From Chryseobacterium sp. YIM B08800 (GTDB taxonomy: Bacteria > Bacteroidota > Bacteroidia > Flavobacteriales > Weeksellaceae), in NCBI RefSeq assembly GCF_026163565.1, contig NZ_JAPDKN010000038.1, positions 25,488-89,487 on the forward strand: a DNA stretch of 64,000 nucleotides, written 5' to 3'. Made by a program: the position numbers and the translations under genes. Under the pieces are notes generated by a model. It was not told the DNA's origin. It searched no databases and was given only the letters and a program-made list of their open reading frames with translations. Position 1 is the stretch's first letter. Each line of letters opens with the position of its first letter. This document shows positions 17,150-24,000 of this stretch, one piece after another.

Positions 17150-18423
17150 AACTGCTCAATAAATCTATTCTTCATCTGATGACCTATCTTTTGCTGATCG
17201 TAAGTTTATGGTCAGTGATTTTTTATTTCAATATGCTCGATGAAATCAAAGGAAGTGTAGATGAAGAATTAGAAAACTATAAAAGACAGATTGTTTTTAA
17301 GGCAGAAAAAGATACTACGATTTTGCAGCAAAAAACTTTTGACGAAGGTTTTTTTTCCGTTAATAAAATAAGTGAAGAAGAAGCTCTTAATTTTAAAGAT
17401 ACTTATGAAGACACTGAAATCTATGCACAGGATGCCGACGACGAAGCTCCGGAATTAGAACCCGTAAGAATTTTAACTACTGTTTTTGAACAAAATGGAA
17501 GCTTTTATCAACTTAAGATCTTCAACAATATGGTTGAGGAAGACGATCTTGTAAAAGAATTGCTTTGGGATGCTGCAGGATTATACGTTCTTTTGATTTT
17601 CAGTATTTTGATGATTAACAATATTGTATTACAAAGACTTTGGAAGCCTTTTTATGAACTTCTTGATGAGCTTAAAAATTACCGTTTAGGAATCAGCAAA
17701 AGTCTTCCGAATGTTGAAACAAAAACTAAAGAATTCAGTGATTTGCAGGATGCTGTGACTACGCTACTACAATACAGTGAAAAAAGTTATGAACAGCAAA
17801 AAGAATTTATCGGAAATGCTTCTCACGAACTTCAGACCCCTTTAGCAATTGCTATCAGTAAGCTTGAGCTGTTGATTGAAAAAGAAAATTTCACAGAAAA
17901 TCAGGCAGAAAAAATTGCCGAGGTTATGGAAATTATCGAAAGATTGGTTCGTCTCAATAAATCGCTTCTTTTGCTTACAAAAATTGAAAACAAACAGTTT
18001 TTTGACAATCACGAAATTAAAGTCAATGATATTATTGAAAAAAATATAGAAGATCTTAGTGATATTGCTGAGTTTAAAGAAGTCGAAATCATTTTTTCTG
18101 AAAACAGCGAACTTTTGGTAAAAGCTGATGCCGCATTGATTAACATTATCGTTTCTAATTTATTGCGAAATGCTATTTTCCACAATATAAAATCCGGAAA
18201 AGTGGAGGTGAAAATTGAGGCTAAAAAATTATGTGTTCTCAATACCGGAACAGATCATTCTTTAAACCATGAAAAGATATTTACACGTTTTCAGAAATCT
18301 GAGCAACATCAATCAGGAAGCGGTTTGGGATTGGCGATTGTAAAAGCCATTGTAGAATTGTATGATTTTTCAGTTTTTTATGATTTTAAAAATGGAATGC
18401 ATGAATTTTCGGTGAATTTTTAG
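17146..18423 (+). CDS. Sensor histidine kinase
   Basis: The 425-residue membrane kinase has TM1 at about residues 8-28, a 110-residue periplasmic part rich in acidic residues (AQDADDEAPELEP), and TM2 at about 143-163. The HisKA box NASHELQTPLA has H227. The ATPase domain includes N-box-like SNLLRNAIFHN and the G-box GSGLGLAIVKAI. It starts within the stop codon of the regulator gene (ATGA overlap), so the two are translationally coupled. The acidic sensor region would suit a cation or cationic ligand, which is speculation. Confidence 0.92.
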   Translation: MKLLNKSILHLMTYLLLIVSLWSVIFYFNMLDEIKGSVDEELENYKRQIVFKAEKDTTILQQKTFDEGFFSVNKISEEEALNFKDTYEDTEIYAQDADDEAPELEPVRILTTVFEQNGSFYQLKIFNNMVEEDDLVKELLWDAAGLYVLLIFSILMINNIVLQRLWKPFYELLDELKNYRLGISKSLPNVETKTKEFSDLQDAVTTLLQYSEKSYEQQKEFIGNASHELQTPLAIAISKLELLIEKENFTENQAEKIAEVMEIIERLVRLNKSLLLLTKIENKQFFDNHEIKVNDIIEKNIEDLSDIAEFKEVEIIFSENSELLVKADAALINIIVSNLLRNAIFHNIKSGKVEVKIEAKKLCVLNTGTDHSLNHEKIFTRFQKSEQHQSGSGLGLAIVKAIVELYDFSVFYDFKNGMHEFSVNF

Positions 18424-18484
18424 ATTTTTATAAAGTATTTCTATTCTAAATATTCGTTTAAATTTTATCATTTTTTATAAAGAT

Positions 18485-18552
18485 AGCGCTCCTACGGAGC
18501 GCATTTTTTTATAATATCTTTTCTACAAAGGTTTTGCTCCTACGGAGCAAAA
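18485..18552. repeat. Twin-hairpin repeat with GCTCC-TAC-GGAGC stems (copy 1)
   Basis: Two short hairpins, GCTCCTACGGAGC at 18488-18500 and 18536-18548, are separated by about 35 bp containing TTTTCTACAAAGG. Flanking bases extend the stems (GCGCTCC/GGAGCGC and TTTTGCTCC/GGAGCAAAA). A second copy with the same spacing is at 63041-63107. This lies in the 387-bp gene-free gap after the kinase gene. Confidence 0.8.
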
Positions 18553-18581
18553 TTCAAGTTTCATTTCTCAAAGTATTTTAG

Positions 18582-18647
18582 CTCTCGCAGATTTTGCAAA
18601 TTACGCAGATCAATTAAATCTGCTAAATCTTTGTAAATCTGCGAGAG
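18582..18647. repeat. Palindromic intergenic repeat, CTCTCGC family (copy B)
   Basis: It opens CTCTCGCAGATTTTGC and closes AAATCTGCGAGAG, giving an imperfect inverted repeat over the full element. It is the second copy of the family described at 1813-1888. Confidence 0.75.
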
Positions 18648-18673
18648 AATAAATTTAAAGCTAGCAAAAAATT

Positions 18674-18740
18674 AATTTTTAATTTTTAATTTTTAATTTT
18701 TAATTTTTAATTTTTAATTTTTAATTTTTAATTTTTAATT
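18674..18740. repeat. Heptanucleotide tandem repeat (AATTTTT)x9
   Basis: Nine exact copies of AATTTTT plus a partial tenth run up to 10 bp before the first regulator half-site of the next promoter. A perfect array of this kind readily changes copy number, and its place upstream of an activator site could modulate transcription. Confidence 0.95.
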
Positions 18741-18749
18741 ATAAAAAAA

Positions 18750-18806
18750 TTCCCATTTCTTTCCAGATTTCTTCCCAAAATTTTCCCAATTCGTACCGTT
18801 GATTTG
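18750..18806 (+). promoter_or_regulatory. Four TTCCCA-type half-sites and -7 box upstream of the 18811 gene
   Basis: Half-sites lie at 18750 (TTCCCA), 18760 (TTTCCA), 18772 (TTCCCA) and 18783 (TTCCCA), spaced 10, 12 and 11 bp. A -7-like TTGATTTG (18799-18806) follows the last site after 10 bp, and the ATG comes 4 bp later, as in the two-component operon. The final stretch, TTTGCTGTATGAAAA, is nearly identical to TTTGTTGTATGAAAA there. Confidence 0.65.
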
Positions 18807-18810
18807 CTGT

Positions 18811-19620
18811 ATGAAAACAACAAAACTAATTTTAGCAGTAGGAATTTTAAATATTTTAGGATGCTTTTCAGCATTCGCACAAACACAGTCTAAACCTGTA
18901 AAAGTATCTCATGCTGAACCTATTTTTCAGGATTTGGTGAGAGACCTTGGTGCAAGAAAAGGCGAAAAAGAATTTAATTTAGGAGCTGATTTTTCAAGTG
19001 GAAAAAATTACAGAGAAAACGGATATTTAGCCGAATATGAGTTTGCACCGATGAACAGATTAGGTTTAGAAGTAGAAACTGATTTCTCTTTTTTCAGTCC
19101 TAAAAACAATGCAACCAAAGAACAAATTCCAGGAAACCGATTAGACGGGCTCCGACTTTCTGCGCAGTACACTTTTTTTGTTTCGGAAAAATCTCAGACT
19201 TCTTTAGCTTTAGGATATACTCAGGTTATCGAATTTACAGATTTCAAAAATTATGGAAAAGGGAAATTTATTACAGGTTTAGTGTACAGTCCGTTTTTTA
19301 TAGCAGCTAAAAAGTGGGGTTCTCATATTCACACTTTGGTTTACACCTATCCGATGATTCAGCATCAAATGGGAGAAAATAGCACTCCGGTCGATTGGCA
19401 GATCAATAGTTCGGTGATGTATTCTTTACCCAATTCAGGTTATTTTATTGGGATGGAGGTCAATAAAGAAATCAGTCACGGAAAAATGTTGGTAACGCTT
19501 CGTCCGCAAGTCAAAATTAAGCTTGATTCTCATTTTGCTGTAGGAATCGTGACGGGAATTCCTGTTTCTCATGATAAAGAAAATATTTCTTCGTTTTTCA
19601 GATTGGTTTATGAACTTTAA
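18811..19620 (+). CDS. Probable outer-membrane beta-barrel protein, HAEP-type
   Basis: From the ATG at 18811 the protein has 269 residues with a signal peptide ending SAFAQ. The mature start, HAEPIFQDLVRDLGARKGEK, resembles a family of conserved outer-membrane proteins of unknown role. The rest alternates polar and aromatic residues and ends FFRLVYEL with an aromatic near the end, as in beta-barrels. Its promoter carries the same tandem motif as the adjacent two-component operon, so it is a likely regulon member. Start choice rests on the promoter layout and signal peptide. Confidence 0.7.
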   Translation: MKTTKLILAVGILNILGCFSAFAQTQSKPVKVSHAEPIFQDLVRDLGARKGEKEFNLGADFSSGKNYRENGYLAEYEFAPMNRLGLEVETDFSFFSPKNNATKEQIPGNRLDGLRLSAQYTFFVSEKSQTSLALGYTQVIEFTDFKNYGKGKFITGLVYSPFFIAAKKWGSHIHTLVYTYPMIQHQMGENSTPVDWQINSSVMYSLPNSGYFIGMEVNKEISHGKMLVTLRPQVKIKLDSHFAVGIVTGIPVSHDKENISSFFRLVYEL

Positions 19621-19676
19621 TTTTATAACTTCAGCCTTATAATTCGTAAGAATTTTATCAAAAAATCAAGTTTAAA

Positions 19677-19710
19677 CTCTCGTAGATTTTGCAAATAATC
19701 CGCACGAGAG
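19677..19710. repeat. Palindromic intergenic repeat, CTCTCGC family (short copy C)
   Basis: CTCTCGTAGATTTTGC is closed by GCACGAGAG, a shortened or decayed member of the family at 1813, 18582 and 20247. It abuts the 3' end of the cupin gene on the minus strand. Confidence 0.6.
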
Positions 19711-19711
19711 A

Positions 19712-20140
19712 TTATCGCAAATCCTTTTTAATAACCAAATATTTTAAATCAGTCGTTCCGGCATTGCTGATTCCATGCTCTGAATTTGGCGGACAATACA
19801 AACTCGTATTTGGACCGACTGTTTTTGTTTTTCCATCAAGATAGAAAGCTGCTTTTCCTTCGAGAATATAGAAAAATTCTTCTTCGGGGTGACGGTGGGG
19901 AGCATGTGTAGATTTTCCCGGTTCTACAATACTCATTTTTAAAGTATTTTCTTCCGTGAAATTTTTATCTCCAAAATAATATTGATAACCAACTTTTGTC
20001 TTTGTAGCTTTCGATACATCAAATTCGTTGACACAATTTTCAATGGTATAATTGATAGGTTCTTTAGTTTTTTGAGCGACTACAATCTGTTGAAACAGAA
20101 TACAAACCAATATTGCTGTAATAAATTTTAATCTTTCCAT
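19712..20140 (-). CDS. Secreted cupin-domain protein
   Basis: The 142-residue protein has a signal peptide ending VVAQ (about residue 22) and one cupin barrel. Motif 1 is HAPHRHPEEEFFYILEG and motif 2 is PNSEHGISN, giving three to four likely metal-binding histidines plus a glutamate. It is exported, unlike the KdgF-like cupin at 7070. Its substrate is unknown. It is transcribed opposite to the surrounding regulon genes and shows no tandem TTCCCA motif upstream. Confidence 0.75.
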   Translation of the reverse strand: MERLKFITAILVCILFQQIVVAQKTKEPINYTIENCVNEFDVSKATKTKVGYQYYFGDKNFTEENTLKMSIVEPGKSTHAPHRHPEEEFFYILEGKAAFYLDGKTKTVGPNTSLYCPPNSEHGISNAGTTDLKYLVIKKDLR

Positions 20141-20246
20141 ATTCTGTAATGATATGAAAAAAATTGCTTAGACGCAAAGTCGCAAAAATTTTCTTTATCA
20201 ATTCAAACTTTAAGGCGCAAGAATTTTATCAAAGATAAAATATTAA

Positions 20247-20302
20247 CTCTCGCAGATTTTGCTGATAAAACGGATTTTATTAATCTGCTTAATCAGCGAG
20301 AG
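20247..20302. repeat. Palindromic intergenic repeat, CTCTCGC family (copy D)
   Basis: CTCTCGCAGATTTTGCTGAT is mirrored by ATCTGCTTAATCAGCGAGAG with symmetric mismatches, the best-formed copy in the window. The 305-bp gene-free gap around it also holds a fragment of the ACGCAAAG element (20170-20225) and the promoter motif at 20392. Confidence 0.78.
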
Positions 20303-20391
20303 ATAAATTATCAAGAAGCTTATTTTCCTAAACTCGACTTAACAACTTAATAAATCTTAATGATTAAAAATCTAGATTCACTTTAGTTTTA

Positions 20392-20426
20392 TTCCCAAAT
20401 GTTTCCAGAATCGTGTCGGAAATTAG
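20392..20426 (+). promoter_or_regulatory. Tandem TTCCCA-N4-TTTCCA motif and -7 box of the PepSY-like gene
   Basis: TTCCCA (20392-20397) and TTTCCA (20402-20407) are again 10 bp apart. After 11 bp comes GAAATTAG (20419-20426), a weak -7 box matching TAnnTTTG at four of six fixed bases. This supports translation from 20446 rather than an upstream in-frame codon that would precede the transcript start. Confidence 0.6.
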
Positions 20427-20445
20427 CAGTATAAATATTTACATT

Positions 20446-20892
20446 ATGAAAAATTTAATTTTAACAATCAGCATTTTAGGTTTAAGTATTACCAATATTT
20501 CAGCGCAGGATATTCATCAGAGCGAAGTTCCTTCGGTGATTTTAAATCATTTCCAAAAATCATTTCCAAAAGCAGCCGATATCGACTGGGAAATTAAAGG
20601 CAACCTTTATGAAGTAGAATTTGAAACCGGGCTTTTAGGTGATGACCATAAAGTTTTGTATTCCAAAGACGGAAAACTGGTAAGACATGAAGAAGAAATC
20701 TCAAAAAGTAATCTTCCAAAAACGATTTTAGCTTCAATTAAAAGATCATTTAATGGCTACAGAACAGATGATATTAAAAAAATTACAGAGGGTGGAAAAG
20801 TAATTTACAACGTAGAATTGAAAAATTATTCTCAGGAATGGAAAGTAATTTTTGATGCGCAAGGAAGAATTTTGCAGAAGAGAGAAGATTAA
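20446..20892 (+). CDS. PepSY-like (BLIP-type) periplasmic protein
   Basis: From 20446 the protein is 148 residues with a signal peptide ending ISAQ. Two repeats of the PepSY-like pattern follow: VPSVILNHFQKSFPKAADIDWEIK with YEVEFETG, then LPKTILASIKRSFNGY with YNVELKN. This double-repeat fold is common in small secreted proteins next to two-component systems in Bacteroidota. Its promoter shares the regulator motif, which suggests it is an output or a feedback sensor of the system at 16472-18423. Confidence 0.8.
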   Translation: MKNLILTISILGLSITNISAQDIHQSEVPSVILNHFQKSFPKAADIDWEIKGNLYEVEFETGLLGDDHKVLYSKDGKLVRHEEEISKSNLPKTILASIKRSFNGYRTDDIKKITEGGKVIYNVELKNYSQEWKVIFDAQGRILQKRED

Positions 20893-20946
20893 TTTTTAAC
20901 CCGCTATTTATATTTCATCTTAAATCTATTTCTATAAGCTAAACTG

Positions 20947-21014
20947 TTTTGTGATTATCTGTTTTATTTTTAAATTGCATTATCTCCCGAAAAAGAGAGT
21001 GACAATCACAAAAA
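20947..21014 (+). promoter_or_regulatory. Upstream region of the large helicase gene with a 10-bp inverted repeat
   Basis: TTTTGTGATT (20947-20956) and its exact reverse complement AATCACAAAA (21005-21014) flank a candidate promoter. TTTG at 20948-20951 is followed after 19 nt by TAAATTGC (20971-20978), a weak -7 match. The right arm ends 6 bp before the ATG. The arms could be an operator or a 5'-UTR stem. Confidence 0.4.
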
Positions 21015-21020
21015 ACATTT

Positions 21021-24000
21021 ATGGAGCAGATTATTCCGTTTGAATTACAGATACAGCACAATCCTTATTTCAATTATACTTTTTGTTTAAACCAATATCC
21101 TTTTCTGCAAAGCATTGCTTTCAGAGAAGTAAGTGAAGATTTTGAAAATCTCAATCTTCAGATTACCTCATCTTTGGGTTTATTTGAAAAATACGATATC
21201 TATATTGATAAAATAAGGCAAAATGCACTGTATAAAATTTCTCTTTTCAACTTTGTTTTTAATAATGCTTTGTTGAAAAGGCTTACGGAAAAAGATTTAG
21301 ACCAGATAAAAATTCAGGTTTTTAAAGACGGAGAATCTATTTACGAAAAAAGTTTCAGCATAGAAGTTCTCCCGATGGATTATTTTGGCGGATTGCAATC
21401 GTATCCGCAACTTTTGGCTTCGTATGTTCTTTCAAACAATACTTCTTTATACAAAATCAAAGCTGATGCGATCGATATTTTAGCGAGAAATAAACTTACG
21501 CCTTCGTTTGAAGGATATCAGCACAAAAGCAAGGAAAGAGTTTTGCAGATGGTTTCGGCCATTTACAAATCTATCCAAAATCTGGAACTGATTTACAGCG
21601 CAATGCCACCAAGTTTTGAAAAAAACGGACAAAGAATCAGGCTTATAGACACGGTTTTAGAAACAAAGTTTGGAAACTGCATCGATATTTCTCTGCTTTT
21701 TGCAGCGTGTCTTGAAGCAATTGATTTAAATCCGTTGATTGTTGTAACGGAAGGTCATGCTTTCGTAGGAGTTTGGTTGGATGATCATAGATTTGATGGA
21801 ATGGTCAATTTTGATCAGGCTGCAATTTCTAAAAGAATTGCCTCCGGAATTAAAGAAATTGCCTTAATTGAATCGACCAATCTGTGCAAAGGAAGCAACA
21901 TTTCATTCAAAGATGCAATGAATTCTGCAGAAACTCAATTGATGGATTCTTCAAAATTTCTGCTTTCATTAGACATCAAAAATGCAAGATCGGCTGGAGT
22001 TTCTCCTCTCCCACTTTTGAAAAATGAAAATAATTTGACAGAAGATTTAAAACCTGTTCAAAACTCTGCAAAATTTGATCAATATTTTGATTTGGGAACA
22101 CAATATGATGATCTCGAGCTGACCGATTTTTCAAATCTCACCAAACAGAAAGTCTGGGAAAGAAAACTGCTCGATCTTTCGCTTAGAAATAATCTTCTGA
22201 ATCTGCGGTTTACCAAAAGTATGCTTCAGTTGGTTGATTCTAAAATTAATGTGCTTGAAGACAGTTTAGCCGACGGAAAATCATTTACAATTCTTCCCGA
22301 CAATAATCAGACTATTCTCAGAAAATATAATCTTTACGGTGAGCCTTTACATCAGTCGCAACCGCTTTTCAAACTGGCGGAAGATGAGTTTAAATACAAC
22401 AGACTTTTAACGTATTATCATCAGAACGACCTCGATAATATTCTTACCAATCTTTACAGAAGTGCAAAATTAGCCGAAGAAGAAAACGGAAAAAGTACAT
22501 TGTATTTAGGAATCGGGTTATTGAAATGGTTTGAACCAAAAAATAAAGAAGTTCCAAGACTGGCTCCGATTTTATTGATTCCGGTCGAACTGTTGAGAAG
22601 ATCTGTGAATTCTAAATTTACGCTTCGAAGCCGTGAAGAAGAAACAATGATCAACATTACCTTGCTTGAATATCTAAAACAGGAATTCAAACTCAACATC
22701 AACAGTCTCGAAAATCTTCCGATGGACGAATCGGGCGTTGATGTTCCGAAAGTTTTGGCAATCATCAGAAATGCAGTTCTCAATCTTGAAGGTTGGGATG
22801 TTTTGGAACAATTGGTTTTGGGAATTTTTTCCTTTAATAAATTGATCCTTTGGCAGGATATTTCAAAATATTCGGAAGAAATTCAGAAAAGTTCGATTGT
22901 AAAAAGTCTGATTGACGGCAAACTTACGGGAACTTTGGAAAGCGTAGAAAATGACGCTCAAAGTTTAGAAAATATTTCAGCTTCAGAATTGGTATTGCCA
23001 ATTTCAACTGACAATTCTCAGCTGAATGCAGTGAAAAATGCCAATCTCAATAAAAGTTTTATTCTTCATGGACCTCCAGGAACGGGAAAGTCGCAGACAA
23101 TTACCAACATTATTGCCGATGCTTTGGCGAATGATAAAAAAGTACTTTTTGTTGCAGCGAAAAAAGCAGCTTTGGACGTGGTTCATCACCGATTGGAAAA
23201 CATTGGTTTGGGTGCATTTTGTCTCGAATTGCATTCTAATAAATCTAAAAAATCGGATGTTTTAAAACAATTTGAAAGAACACTTGAAGTTCCGAAATAT
23301 AAAATCAATGCCGATTATCACGAAGAGGCAAAACGTCTCGACGAACGCAGAAAAGAACTTGGGAAATATGTAAATGAATTGCACAAAAAATTCCCGATCG
23401 GTTGGAGTTTATTTGATACCATTGCCTTTTTGGAAACCAATCATGTACAACCTGATGAACGTTTTCATATCAATTTTCCTTTGGAAAGCGCCGATGTTTT
23501 CAATTGGAATCAGTGGAAAGACTGGTTGATCCCTTTTGCTTCAATTGTGCAGAAAATCGGACAACCTTCGCTTCATGCTTTAAGACCAATTAAAACATCA
23601 AGCCATCAGTTTGAAAATAAAAATCTGATTCTTTCGGCAATTTCTCAATTTAATGAAAAGAAAAATTCGGCTGAACAAGTAAAAAGCCAGTTCAAATTGG
23701 ATGAAGTTTCCAATTCTGACAGCATTGAAATTCTTGAATATTTAAAAGAAAATCCGGTAAAAGCTGGTTTGGTCGACCTTGTTTTCAATGAAGGTCAGTT
23801 GAATTTATTTAAAAACTGGATGACTCAGCAAACGCAGTTTCAACAAATTGAAAATCAAATTACTTCAAGTTTTAATTCTTCTATTTTAAATGTAGATTTC
23901 GCCTCATTAAAATTGTTGTGGAATCAGGCGAAACATACCTGGTTTATTCCGAAATGGTTTAAACAAAGAAAAGTAAAGCAACAACTGAACGGTTATGCAA

